A stretch of 64,000 nucleotides of DNA, from positions 2,356,001 through 2,420,000 of the forward strand of contig JAHEWK010000004.1 in assembly GCA_020740775.1 (NCBI GenBank). The letters are read 5' to 3'. The stretch's first letter is position 1. Each line of letters starts with the position of its first letter. Of the stretch, positions 10,342 through 21,301 are shown piece by piece. The DNA is from Ilyonectria destructans. Taxonomy: Eukaryota > Ascomycota > Sordariomycetes > Hypocreales > Nectriaceae. The translations under genes were made by a program, and so were the position numbers. The notes beneath the pieces are model-generated. The model had not been told where the DNA came from, ran no database searches, and was given only the letters and a program-made list of their open reading frames with translations.

Positions 10342-13300
10342 GTATTGGGTGTTGAGAGCAGGTGGCTCCCATGTCGCGGACAAGACTCCGCAACGAGCGG
10401 GGAGGAAAGATGAGCTGTGTCCGCAATTAATCGCGGAGGTGGTACGCATGTACGAAGGGCCTGCAACGAGCAGGCGAACACGGGTTGGATCGATTTGGAA
10501 TTGGTATTTCAGCCTTGAGGGGAACGTGGAGGTGGTACACATGGACAAAGGGCCTGCAACGAGCAGGCAGGTACAAGTTGAGTCGATTTGGAGCCGAGAT
10601 TTCAGCCTTGAGGGCAACATGGAGGTGGTACGCATGTGCGAAGGGCCCTGCAACGAGCAGGCGAACACGGGTTGAGTCGATTTTGAACCGGTTTTCAGCC
10701 TTGAGGGTAACAGGTGCATACGCACTGAAGATTTGCAACAAGGCACGAGGGATGGATGGTGTGCTTGAAAAGTAGTTGCCAACCCTTGAGGACAGATGGG
10801 CGCATTTACCGCGACGCTGGAAAGGGTCGACGACGAAGATTTGAGGAGATTTGGCACACATGTATGGAAAGATGGAAACTTGCTACCATCGTGTTGAAGG
10901 TTACTACTAGGAAATGGTTGCTATTACGACTTGTGCACTTTGAGTGACGTTGGACTGTCTCTAGAATTCAAGGAGAGTGAAGTACTGCATTGATCTTTTC
11001 TCGTCTACTAATGACCTGTATGAACGGCGTGCTGTGCCGGTCATTCTCGTGACTTTGGGGCTTGGTGTTGCAGAACACATTGCATGCGCACCAGGGCTAC
11101 TTTCGGTCGTGAGCCGTCAGTTGGCACTCAAGAGCGGGGGTTTCAGGCAACTCTAGTCTACGAAGCAGCGTCTTCTGGCCGACATCAAACGAGGAGGCAA
11201 GCTGGGGAGCAATGGAATTTTGGAATCATTCCTGTGCGTTGTGGCCCTGCACGGTGAACCAATGCGGACCGAGGGCTCTCAGGGTTTAACCCGCCACAGC
11301 AAACGGAGGGAAGCTTTTGACCGAGTACAACGGGGCGTTTGCGTGTGCTCCGCTTCAAGGTGAGAAGGTGAGGCTGCTAAAGGCCGATGCCCTGTCAGGT
11401 GGCACGGCCGAAAGGGGGTAGTTCGAGCAGGGCATCGGGCATTGTTGCCTTATTGTGTCCCGTGCTGGGAGTGGTATGAATAGCCTCAAAGTATCTAGAC
11501 GCGGAAATTGGATGATTCAGTACTGCTCTCTTGTTATTGTTGGCTCTGTTCGCTAATGGTCCCGGTCTCCGTCTTTGTCCTGCTGTGTGCCCCTCCCCCC
11601 CTCGTCCTTCTCTATCCCTTCATGTAATATTAGAGGGTCACAGTTGAAGTTCTTTGTCTCAGCCCCACGAAGCACTGTCGTAAATCGTAGAGCAGTCAAA
11701 GGGTGTGTCCTGGCAAGGCACGGAAGAGGATGGAATCTTTGCAGTGCGTGGATCGATAGGTAACATTCTCCGCGCCAAGATCAGGTTGTCTCAATGACTC
11801 CCCCATAAGAAAAAACCGATGATGCAATAGTCGAATGCTCTGTTGAACGGGAATTTTACGCCTCTCTTGATGCTTCGGTGTATTTCCAGCCTGCTGTGGT
11901 GGGCGGTGCTCTGGACGCCAACTGGTGGTGGCCTGGAGGGGCTTGGGGTGGCAGGCGACCTCCCTAAACCTGCCAACAACACCAACAATCACGACAACAT
12001 TACCCACACTCCCACGAAAGAATCTCTTCTCAACCAGAGTTTGGTGAGCCCAAAATTGTATCCCATATCACAGATTCGACGGGACAGGTCTTGCAGGCAC
12101 TTGGCTGTTGCTAACTGAAATTCCGGCCGCAGAGACCCAAGATTGCGTGCATTTCGATGCTCCCAATGTGCCCTTCTTTTCAGAACGCGACGCGACAAGC
12201 TCGATAACTTCGAACCGATCACCCGACGAAGCGACACGTGCGGCTTCTGCTTAATGTGTAAGCTCCTTTTCATTCTATAGCCGAGATCTTCACCTGGGAA
12301 GGGGGGGTGGGGGGTCCTGTTTTGCGGCTTCCACCAGGGATCCGCAGATTCCTCCGGACCTAGGAATACTTGGCAGATCTACACGATGCTCTTCTAAGGC
12401 TACTTTGAGCTTATCTGTTGGATTTTTTGATGCCCTGGGCTCCATTTGTCTTTCACGGGAAAGACAGGTGTTGCCTGGCGAGAGGAAGGGCGAAGGAGAT
12501 CCGACTGGGTCTTCGCCAAAAAGACGGCGAGGACATGCAGGCTCCTGAAGATGCCAAAAGCCCTTAGCTGACCCTCCGTCGTCTGAAGACTGCCCTATCT
12601 ATCTCTGGCAGAAACTGGTCCGTCCGTCGACCTCGCGCGAGAGAAAAGCACTGCTTTGAACTTCATCGTCCCCTCGCTGACCAGAGACAGTGCTGTACCC
12701 AGCTTAGGTGATTCGACCAAACATTTGCATCTACTACTCGATACCAAACAAGACCTCTCTCGAGAGACTAGTGACAAAAACTTGAGAATGCGGGCTTGAT
12801 GGGGAGTGTTGGCTTGTCATAATCACCAGAGCATTTCGTCCAGGTACGTTGGCCTGGAAGCATGGGCTCGGCGTCATGAAGAATCTACAACCAAGAGAGT
12901 CACAGCAGGCTATCTTCCAAAGGTTGGCGAGTCCGTCGGCTGAATGATCTACATCAGGTTCTTCGTTGTCTGGTTCTACACAGATTGCTAACGGATTTCG
13001 GGCTCAGGCCCTTCCAGGTCCGACGACTAAAACGACAAAAGCCCTCGCGATACTATCAAGACCGACAACCCCCCTCCGTTTAGAAGACTCGATGAATAAG
13101 GAGAGCAGGGGAGGAGAAGGAAAGGCGCGATAAGGCAACTTGCCCAGGTAAAATGCTGGCCGCCGCCTCCAGTCCTTGACCCCGCATCAGGGCCAGTTCC
13201 CAATTCAAGGAGCTCAGTACGGAGACATCCGAAATGACGAAACGAGGCATCGATACGACTGTGTGACTGGGACTGTTCTTGTTGGAGTACGTCTCACTCA

Positions 13301-13762
13301 AGTGGACAGCAAGCTTTGAAAGAGTGCTGGCTCCAAGGAGAACGGCATTGCGCGGTGGCCTCTGACCGATAATTCCATCAACGATTCGGCTGGATTTTCG
13401 AAGCCTTGAGACGAGCTGATGGTTCAACACATCCCACTCCCAAGAGGTACACGAAGAGTTTCCGGTGACATTGCAAGCCGATATGATTGTTGTTTTCGGT
13501 CAAGATGGTGGGGAAGATTGCGTCGTAAGCAGCGTTGGTCCAGATCAAGCTTCCACCGGCCCTCTAGTCGTCTTCTTGGGGCATCATGACATTGTCGACC
13601 GAGTGCTAAGATGTCTCCCATTTTTTTATTGTACGGATGTTGTTTCGCAGGCAGCTTGGGATTATTGGATCACCGAAGGACCATTGCAACTGACACTGAG
13701 TACAGAGCTGGCAGCTTGCCGACGTTTCCGATCATCCGTAACGATACGACCTTTTGCCACAC
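10342..13762. other. Intergenic region with 93-bp tandem repeat
   Basis: Apart from the 93-bp repeat at 10435-10713, I see only short unsupported ORFs. A G-rich run lies at about 12301-12315. Minus-strand frames between 13080 and 13640 are open in pieces, but no family was recognised and no splice pattern joins them. Confidence 0.35.
10435..10713 (+). repeat. Three tandem copies of a 93-bp unit
   Basis: Units start at 10435, 10528 and 10621, an exact 93-bp period each time. Each begins GGAGGTGGTACGCATG or similar and ends near TTTCAGCCTTGAGGG. Each carries a short inverted repeat, CCTGC-AACGA-GCAGG. A weaker relative of that hairpin (CCGCAACGAGCGG) precedes the array near 10388. Copies differ by scattered substitutions. 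The period is a multiple of three, so one plus-strand frame encodes 31-residue repeats, but it has no credible gene start. Confidence 0.9.
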
Positions 13763-15328
13763 CTAAGCAAATGCGTCGCCATCCCTACTTAGTGCCCACT
13801 CCGCCAGAGCCTCAGTCCTTTCCTCGAGTTCATCCTTACATGCCATCAGCCATCGCCAGTGCGCCTCCGTGTCGTCAAAATCACGAATCCACTCGTCATA
13901 CCATGCGTCCATATCCTCACTGGCCCAGCCGGTGTCGCCCTGCCGCTTCGTCCTTTCCCATAGATCCTTCCACTGCGTTTGACTAAGCCTAAGCAGCGCT
14001 ACGTCGGCATAACTAACTATGTCAAAGAAGTCCCTGCCCAAGCAGGGCATATGCCTCAGGATATGCTTTATCTCGCTGTTATATTGCTTGGGTGCTCCAA
14101 CTCTTACGTTGCTCAATTTACCCCAGCCGCTTTTCAGTTGATGGGAGAGCATGGCAAGTTGGAGACGGATGAGATATTGGATCCAGTCGAGAAGCACTTT
14201 GTTTAGACCTTGGCGGCCATTCGCCCGCGCAAAACAACGATTGCATCTCGATTCGTTAAGAAGCGACTCGGTTATTTCCCTGCTGTCCCAAGTTTGGCTT
14301 CCATCGCGGGTACCCGTGGCTGTGACAGGTTTCCAATGCGGATATATCCCGCCGAATCGAAAGTCCCGGATTTCTTTCCAGCAGGCACATCCAGGGCAGC
14401 GCACCATGTACATAGTCCAAGGCTGATCGTAGGCATTCGCACGATGAATTCGGAACAATGGTAGTGCGACCGGAGGGCGCTTGCTTTCCAAGCAGTTTGA
14501 GAATCCTGGGAACCATCGATCTAAGTGGTTTGCGAATGCAACTTGTCGGCCGGGAACTATTGGTAATTTAGAGGTACCACCGTACCCATTGGCCCTTGGC
14601 TTCAACTGTCCTCGGAGATATCGACACTCGTTGCACCGTCGTAGGTGGCGCTTGTTGCCGCAGCGCTCAAGTTCGATGGTCAGTGCGTTGTTGTCGAATA
14701 TTTGTAGTTTCTGGGCTACTGTGACCTTCTCGAATTCCGCCTGGCTCATTCCCTCAAATTCACTGATTGCACATCTTTTGAAGAGCTGGAGTGTGGTTGC
14801 CGAGGTGACACCAATGAATCCCTGCGAGCCTTCGCCAGCCGTGACACAAACGAAGTATCGTTTTCGGAGCGTCTTCTCGCTCAGTAAAGCCGCTTGGGCC
14901 TCACCATTCCGTAGATGACCTTTCGGTCGGCGCATGTGCCCATCAGGCTCCCAACTAGTAATCGTTATGGAAGCCAAAGAATCCGGAATTGGCTTCCGAT
15001 AACCGAGCCGTAGGACAGAATGGTTGCCGAAGTACTGATGGGGAAGGAGGCGGAGACAATCGGTGCATGCCCAGCGTATCGTACTCCATTCTTTTTCATT
15101 CCATCCTGGGCTCAGGTGATTGTCTCGCGAGCGAAAAACGGGAGAAGGTCCACCGTGCTTGTCCAAACTTTCAAGAGCCAGTAGTCTTTCTACAAAATGT
15201 TTCTTCTTCGGTTCGATAAGGCAACGAAAATGGGTGCTGGCTTGGCTGATTGAAATGAGACTTATGGGGTCGAGCAGTCGGACGATGGAGCATTGGAGTT
15301 CTGTCGGCAATTTCTCCAAAGATGCCAT
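13763..15328 (-). CDS. F-box protein with CxxC zinc-ribbon-like motifs
   Basis: Intronless 521-aa protein starting at ATG 15328. Residues 1-45 form a fungal F-box (LPTELQCSIVRLLDPISLISISQ). The rest belongs to a common uncharacterised Pezizomycotina group with paired cysteines: CTDC (~88-91), CGNKRHLRRCNEC (~223-235), CPGC (~311-314) and CNRC (~362-365). The block ACTDCLRLLPHQYF after the F-box is typical of this group. The expected role is as a substrate adaptor of an SCF ubiquitin ligase, with the cysteine pairs possibly binding zinc; neither is shown directly. The frame is intact from end to end. It is not obviously linked to its neighbours. Confidence 0.8.
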   Translation of the reverse strand: MASLEKLPTELQCSIVRLLDPISLISISQASTHFRCLIEPKKKHFVERLLALESLDKHGGPSPVFRSRDNHLSPGWNEKEWSTIRWACTDCLRLLPHQYFGNHSVLRLGYRKPIPDSLASITITSWEPDGHMRRPKGHLRNGEAQAALLSEKTLRKRYFVCVTAGEGSQGFIGVTSATTLQLFKRCAISEFEGMSQAEFEKVTVAQKLQIFDNNALTIELERCGNKRHLRRCNECRYLRGQLKPRANGYGGTSKLPIVPGRQVAFANHLDRWFPGFSNCLESKRPPVALPLFRIHRANAYDQPWTMYMVRCPGCACWKEIRDFRFGGIYPHWKPVTATGTRDGSQTWDSREITESLLNESRCNRCFARANGRQGLNKVLLDWIQYLIRLQLAMLSHQLKSGWGKLSNVRVGAPKQYNSEIKHILRHMPCLGRDFFDIVSYADVALLRLSQTQWKDLWERTKRQGDTGWASEDMDAWYDEWIRDFDDTEAHWRWLMACKDELEERTEALAEWALSRDGDAFA

Positions 15329-16272
15329 TTCTGGCCGCTTCGCAATAAGCTAACAATTATGGAGTCGTAAGGAACGCGAAAGTGAATTGCTCATTTATAT
15401 TCTTTTCTATGTCCTTCAGGGCTGACACTTGGACTGTGGCTGCTTACTGCGCAGCGCTGCGGTAGGTGAGTCATACGGAAGAGCAGGGCTGAGCAGCTCG
15501 GGTATTCATGAATTATCCAAGTCACCATTTATCTGGGTTACCACGACTTACGGAACCCTTAAGAAATTACTCAACCCATATCAACTGCGATTTTGGCGGC
15601 TATTGGTTCATGAAAGTGGCCAACTGCCTCGGACTGACTGGCCTAAGTAGGCAGACCGAGAACGCTGGATTTCCCTCTCGGGCTGGGTGATGCAGCTGAC
15701 ATTTGCATCGCCCATGAGATCATAGCCAAATTGCTGACGTCAGTCCAAGCTTGTGAACGGCCCTCTCTACCGTACAAGCAATAATAAAGAAGTATTTTGT
15801 TGGTGGGAGATGTACTTAGTGCAGACAGGGCCCGCGACAGTGAGAGTCTGAGATACCCTAGAGTTCGGGTAGGAAGGAGGTCCTGCAGCTAAGACCAGTA
15901 GAGGGATTTTAGTAAAGTGAATGTGTAAGTACTTGATCAGATGCTTCTGAACACAACGGGACTTAAAGAAATAAGAATGAAGGGATAAGAGCTGCTGCGA
16001 CAGCTGTTCAAATGGTAAGGCAACGACAAAGACTGTCCTCAAAAATTGAATTGAAGAAGGGAAAAAGCATGCCCTCCTTAGTAAAGGCCGAGCAGATCCT
16101 TTAAGTAGTATCTAGTCTTAGCAAGCTAGACCTACTGTCATTAAACTCCAGTGTGCCTGTCAGCACCATCACAGTATGTGAGGCGAAATGGAAATTGATT
16201 TGGCTATCATAAGTGACGAAATGGATCATTTGCAGTCCTCCGAGAAGTCAATTGAGTATCCTCTGGCATATC
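15329..16272. other. Intergenic region
   Basis: Spacer between the F-box gene promoter (minus strand) and the 3' end of the oxygenase gene. It is moderately AT-rich. No gene or repeat was recognised. Confidence 0.4.
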
Positions 16273-17838
16273 TTAACCCAGCGGTTCCAATGCACCCTGA
16301 TTGCTGATCTTGACCTCAGGAACCTCCCGAACCATGCTTACCCACTCTCCCAGACTTGATGCATCAACCCAGTTCCCATGGATCTGTGCCTTTACATGCA
16401 TCGGAAGCTGTACGATGGCAATAGGCGTCTCGAACTCCTTAGTGTCAAGAACAACCAAGTCATTGCGATTAGCATCACGCCTCTCGATCATGGCGATGAC
16501 CCATCCATCGCCTTCCGGTGCATCGGCAGAACGAGGAATGAAGATGGGCTCCTGCACGAGGGAGTTATCGCCAGCATAAAACCAGCGCGTCTTTCCAGTC
16601 TTGTGATTGTGCATAGCTAGGCCATTGAGGCCGTGGAAGATGTTCTTACCCCCGTCCGACTGGTCAGGAATAAAAACGTTGAGGAATACATACTCGGTCT
16701 CTTTTGTCATGAAGCGCTCATCAATGCGTGGGAATTCCGATGGCACGTCGAGGATCATGAGCGGGTCCTGAACCTTGCTGCCAGTTGGTTGAGTCAAGTC
16801 AATCTCCCAACGAACAAAGTCGGCCTTTGCATCCGGTGCAGGCATTCTCCCATCATCTGGAGGGAAGAAAGGGAACGCGTTATCATGCACGCGCGAGGAC
16901 TCAACGTAGAGTTTGGCGTCCTTGCCCTCCCATGCGCCTCCAGTGTGAATCAGCATGCTGTTTTCCCACGAGTAGACCCTGTATTCGCCTTGTTTCCAGC
17001 CCGTGGGCAGCGGCGTGGTCTTTCGTCTGGGAACGACGATGAATGTGGCTGGGAGGTTATAATCCCAAGCCCAATGTTGCTTGCCAGCCTTCATACGTTC
17101 CACGTTAGCCTCGAAAGGCCAAAGTACAAGGACAATCCAGTTGGGTGTGATGACACAGTCATGAATTGGGGCGCACCATGGTGACTCAACCCATTGCTCG
17201 TCATGCTTCTTTCCATCTCTGTCGAGGGCGTAGATAACAATGTCCTTGGTTGCGAGGCCTTTGGCTTCGTAGCCAAAAACGACCAACTCGTCCGAGTATG
17301 GGTCATATTTGGGATGAGCCGTAAAGGTCTTGGCCTTGATCTGGTTCTTGAAGGGATCGTGGAAACGTGTTTCGAGTGTATCTGGGTCGACAGCGTAAGG
17401 CAGCCCACCTTCCTTAAGTGCTAGCAGATGGCCAGCCCAGTAGACGAGGTTTGTGTTTGCAGTTGAGTCAACGGCGGCCCTGACACATGGGTGATGCGTG
17501 AACGGGTTGCGGTAGAGGCCGAAGAGTGCTTTTTTTGCTCGTCTTTCAAGCATGTAACGTTCCGTCTCGACGTACTTCATTTTCATGTCCACGCGGCCAT
17601 TGCGAATTCGAAACGCCGAGATGTTGCCATCGCCATCGAGGGGCACGTTATTGGGATGGGGAGGAACAAAGGGATCGCACATCACTCGATAGAACGTGCC
17701 ATCAATAGCGGAGGGGATTTCTCCCAAGACCACAAGGTCGGCGACTTCACCTTCGAGTCGGCATGGTAAGCCAGAACCAGCCAGGTCAAAGGCGACAGGC
17801 CACTTCGAAGTGAGGTTGTTGTATTCGGTAGCTGACAT
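16273..17838 (-). CDS. Carotenoid oxygenase family, stilbene/lignostilbene-dioxygenase-like
   Basis: Intronless 521-aa member of the RPE65/carotenoid cleavage oxygenase family, starting at ATG 17838 (the frame runs two codons further with no ATG). The four iron-ligand histidines can be placed at about H175 (TAHPKYDP), H226 (PIHDCVIT), H298 (MLIHTGGAWEG) and H487 (QIHGNW). Other family marks are DGDGNISAFRI near residue 70 and EFPRIDERF near 370. The length and motif style fit the fungal stilbene- or lignostilbene-cleaving branch (CAO-1-like) better than carotenoid-cleaving CarX/CAO-2 enzymes, but substrate assignment is inference. It uses non-haem Fe(II) and O2 to split a double bond into two aldehydes. 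It is divergent from TF1, and the shared promoter carries two perfect inverted repeats. It is probably cytosolic, as no signal peptide is seen. Confidence 0.85.
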   Translation of the reverse strand: MSATEYNNLTSKWPVAFDLAGSGLPCRLEGEVADLVVLGEIPSAIDGTFYRVMCDPFVPPHPNNVPLDGDGNISAFRIRNGRVDMKMKYVETERYMLERRAKKALFGLYRNPFTHHPCVRAAVDSTANTNLVYWAGHLLALKEGGLPYAVDPDTLETRFHDPFKNQIKAKTFTAHPKYDPYSDELVVFGYEAKGLATKDIVIYALDRDGKKHDEQWVESPWCAPIHDCVITPNWIVLVLWPFEANVERMKAGKQHWAWDYNLPATFIVVPRRKTTPLPTGWKQGEYRVYSWENSMLIHTGGAWEGKDAKLYVESSRVHDNAFPFFPPDDGRMPAPDAKADFVRWEIDLTQPTGSKVQDPLMILDVPSEFPRIDERFMTKETEYVFLNVFIPDQSDGGKNIFHGLNGLAMHNHKTGKTRWFYAGDNSLVQEPIFIPRSADAPEGDGWVIAMIERRDANRNDLVVLDTKEFETPIAIVQLPMHVKAQIHGNWVDASSLGEWVSMVREVPEVKISNQGALEPLG

Positions 17839-18249
17839 GGTCAAAAGAGTTCAAAGATAAGTGGTTTCGAGCTCGACGTCACATTCTTTGAAGGAAGTAA
17901 TCTCGTTGATTCTCTTGAAATATATAGTCCTTCCATTGCCTTTTATCATCCTCGACTGGCGGGTAAAACCCACATTGATGAATCCACGGTGTAAGGCTTT
18001 TAAGATTCGAGACGCATCGGGATTTACACCGTAACCTCTCTCGTTTGAAATGCTAGGGTCATAATTGGCTGCTTCTAGGACGGCAGTTGAAGGGTCCGTT
18101 CATGCCGAACCTGTCAAGCTTGGACTAAACCCACCCGCGGGGCGGACAATTCCCACCTCCTCTGTGGCGCTTTCTTGGGTGAATATAATTGGACAATCGC
18201 ACAGATGGATGTAACAAGCAAGAATTAGAGAACTCTCAGAGTCGCAGTT

Positions 18250-18270
18250 GCTATCCTGAAGGGGGATAGC
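18250..18270. promoter_or_regulatory. Inverted repeat GCTATCC-N7-GGATAGC
   Basis: Perfect 7-bp arms at 18250-18256 and 18264-18270 in the oxygenase/TF1 divergent promoter. Candidate binding site for a dimeric regulator; the function is inferred. Confidence 0.5.
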
Positions 18271-18281
18271 CCATCCGGCCT

Positions 18282-18296
18282 TGCGGGGACCCCGCA
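18282..18296. promoter_or_regulatory. Palindrome TGCGGGG-A-CCCCGCA
   Basis: Perfect 7-bp arms around one central base. It contains the GCGGGG core (SYGGRG type) that fungal C2H2 regulators such as CreA/Cre1 recognise, and CGG/CCG half-sites of the Zn2Cys6 type. It lies 128 bp upstream of the TF1 start. Confidence 0.5.
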
Positions 18297-18423
18297 CCTT
18301 GATTCTGACGTCGATTCCGAATTGCCTCTTCGTCTCCCGTTTCGGACGACTATCGATATGCGGTCAACCTAATCCTCGTGAAGCCCGGAATCGATCTTGC
18401 CTACGACGTCTGATAGCGTTATC

Positions 18424-20669
18424 ATGGTAGAAAATCGGAGAGCTTATTCTTGCTCAATTTGTCCCGCTACGTTTGTGCGTGGCGCTCACCTTCGCCGCCA
18501 TGAAAGAACTCGTAGGTGCAAGACGCAGCTGATTGCGAAGACACGCAAAACTAATATGGAGAGGCTCAGACACAGAGCAACGACAATTCAAATGCCCATT
18601 TTGCCAGACTGGATTTACAAGATCGTACGTTCCCTCATGCAATGACTGACTTTGGTCTTTACCCACACAAGAAAACAATAGGGATTCAGCGCGTCGACAT
18701 TCCAAGACGTGTGCGAGGAAGAATGGACAGCAAATTCCATCTCCACTGAAAAGAGGCCGGAAGTTCCAAGCCTGCGATCCTTGTGCCCTTTTTAGGGGTG
18801 CATGCGACCGTGGCCAACCGTGTTCCGGCTGTGTGCATCGGGAACGTACTTGCACGTATTCCCGAATTGCTGGCGAACAGCCCGAGTCGACACCTCAACA
18901 ACCAAGCCGGGATGGAATATCTCGCAAAGCTTCCGCTTCTATTTCAAGTTTGAACTCAAACAGTACATATCCGGACACGAATTCCAGCTGCAGCTTGCCA
19001 TTGACGCAGCCCAAGATTACAAGAATGTCCTTCCTCCTCCGCTACACTAACCCACGCAACAACACGCTTCAAGAATACTTCAATTTGTCTGCTGCAAGTA
19101 AAGAAAGTCTCAGCGAATCGACTGGTAGCAATCAAGATCTCAACAGCTTAGAACCAGGCCTTCCTGATTCCGACGTCTACGGCATCCTTGATACCTGGTT
19201 TTGGGCTCACTTGGAAGAGAGTGGCTCATTTGACGTTGCCGAGAATGAATCACTCAATTCTTTCTTGACTCCTAACACTCAATCCAGAACCGTCCGGGAA
19301 TGCACCGCCCAAGAAGAGCCATCCCGCCAGGCACATTACAAGGACTGTCAGGTGGAATTGCGCATGACCGAGATTATATCGGCGCTGAGATCAAACTCCA
19401 GCGATGAGAACTCGACCGAGCATGTAGCGACAGTCTCAAAATCAGCCGAGCTTATATTCGCAGTAGACAAAGTTGACGAATTCGTCCAATTGTACTTCGA
19501 GAATTGGCATCGACATTGTCCTATGCTACATCGGCCATCATTCAATCTTTTGACCGCTTTCACTCCGCTCATAACCGCCGTCATTCTTGTTGGGGCGATA
19601 TATTCTTCGACTGAAAGTGCAGAGGCAGCTCGGGTTTGTCTTAACGCTGCAGAAAACTATATATTTCGACACGAGGCCTTTCGACGGCTCCTCGACCCAC
19701 CTTCGCGCACGACAACTATCCTCAGCATTGAGCCACTACAAGCGGGGTTTATCATTTCCATACCTCAACACTGGGACCATCACCGAGATTCACGACACAG
19801 AGTGCGACTTCATCGATACGTGGATTTAATCTCAGCTAGCCGTCACCTTGGTCTTCCAAAGCTGAGACACGATAATACCAACTTTGATCGCGGGTTTCCT
19901 TCAGATGACTCAGATCATAGGGTATTCATTAAAGATGAAGAGGGTATAAGGTTAGTAGAGATATATCAAGGTTTAACTATCTCATTTCTCACGATATGTT
20001 TCCCTTAGGTTGATGACGTGGATATTTCTCGTAGACTCATCACACACCATCTTTCACCGAACTCCTCCACGATTGACCTTGAGCGAGATGACGGGCAGCC
20101 TTCCGTGCAACGAAGAATTGTTTTCAACGCTGAACTTTGAACCTCAACAAAAAGACCTTTGGGTTCAATCTGTCTCCAAAATTCCCTCTATGGAGCAGGG
20201 AGTCCGTTTGTTAATGGGGGATGAATGGGGCGACAACTCCGCTTCTGAATTCGGCCAGCTCAACCATTTAGACCTTTTCATTCTGATATCCGGTATGTTG
20301 AACTTGTATTGCTGTTTTCTCATGTTTACGGCTTCGCGCCTTGAAACCTCACAGAAGCTAACTTTTGAAGCTCTCCATGAGATCATCTTCAATGCCAGTG
20401 TAGCTTGCACCCTTTCAATTAACAAAACACCCTTGGAACGAGCTTTATCACGTTGGAGGCTCCTCTGGGATCTACGTATAGAGCAAGCCTCCTCTTCGCA
20501 CGCTAGTTCTATCGGCTTCTTTCAGCATGCGGACGAATATTGGTCGTTAGCAAAGCTGATGCTTGAAGAACAAATGCCGTTGGCCAAGGAGAGTAAAGGG
20601 GAATTGGACCAAGATTCTATGGATGAGGTGAACAGCTTTATAAAGCGGTTTGCTAGTATGAGTGTATAA
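18424..20669 (+). CDS. C2H2 + Zn2Cys6 + fungal_trans transcription factor (TF1)
   Basis: Five-exon gene: 18424-18511, 18570-18624, 18682-19950, 20009-20292 and 20371-20669. The introns are 58, 57, 58 and 78 nt, all GT-AG, and the product is 664 aa. The N-terminus carries a C2H2 finger (C10, C13, H26, H30), a C2HC finger (C38, C41, H54, C58) and a Zn2Cys6 motif (C79, C82, C89, C95, C98, C105). A fungal-specific transcription factor domain follows, with the cue WHRHCPMLHRPSF. The exact phase match at every junction and the regeneration of HERTHTEQRQFKC across intron 1 support the model. The Zn2Cys6 loop (ALFRGA) lacks the usual basic residues, which may weaken its DNA contact. It probably regulates the divergent oxygenase and perhaps itself. 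TF2 at 29644 has the same architecture. Confidence 0.88.
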
Positions 20670-21301
20670 CAAACTGGCATTCGACTTTGAGTATTCAGTC
20701 AATATTACCAATGCCACCCGTACACTAGTTCTTGCCTGTTTATTACCCCCGCCCTTGGATCAACCAAAAATTTAGTAAATTACGAATTTGGCCGTGGTAT
20801 GGTTTGTGAATGGATCTTGATTCTTGCGATACGACCAGATACTGCTAAAGAGGATCTTGGTACGGGAAATCATGGCGAGTCTCACGCCGACAATAAGAGT
20901 TTTTTGAACCATGAATCGGTGAACGACTCCAATCGCAATCCTTCGGATGGTAGGCACTAGAAGGCCAAATATTGATGTAAAGTAATTAGGTACAATTTGA
21001 GCGCGATTGCTTATCACATTCAGTACAACTTAGAAGCACAGCCTAATAAAATTACAAGCAGCACCAGAGCGGTGATTAAGAGAACACTCGGTGATGGGGT
21101 ACGATTAGGTATAGATTCAACCTCTTCTGTTATTTTCATACCTATTATAGTCTGGTGCCGTCAAACTCTTTTCCCACGGAGGAGCAACATGCCATGTTTC
21201 TCTCTAGACATTCTCACTAATGATTGATGTTCTAGCACTCCTTGCTACCCTTAGCCTTCCACTTCCAAGCAACTACTTAATTATAGGCTATTATGGCAAG
21301 C
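20670..21301. other. Intergenic region, AT-rich
   Basis: Convergent spacer between the TF1 3' end and the P450 relic. It is AT-rich, with no supported gene. Confidence 0.4.

Larger units (their letters stand above)
17839..18423. promoter_or_regulatory. Bidirectional promoter between oxygenase and TF1
   Basis: 585 bp separate the two divergent start codons. The TF1-proximal third holds two perfect inverted repeats (listed separately) within 50 bp of each other, and CGG/CCG-rich stretches. A TATATA-like sequence sits near 17920 on the oxygenase side. Confidence 0.5.

Noticed and set aside
10238..10675. ORF of 31-residue repeats over the 93-bp array
   Set aside because: It overlaps the ankyrin gene end in another frame and has no separate start signal. 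The repeat length being a multiple of three keeps the frame open by itself.
10435..10713. CRISPR-like array
   Set aside because: The units are contiguous 93-bp tandem copies without unique spacers, and the genome is eukaryotic.
13440..13640. Minus-strand coding-like stretch upstream of the F-box 3' end
   Set aside because: It is stop-interrupted in each frame and joins to nothing recognisable.
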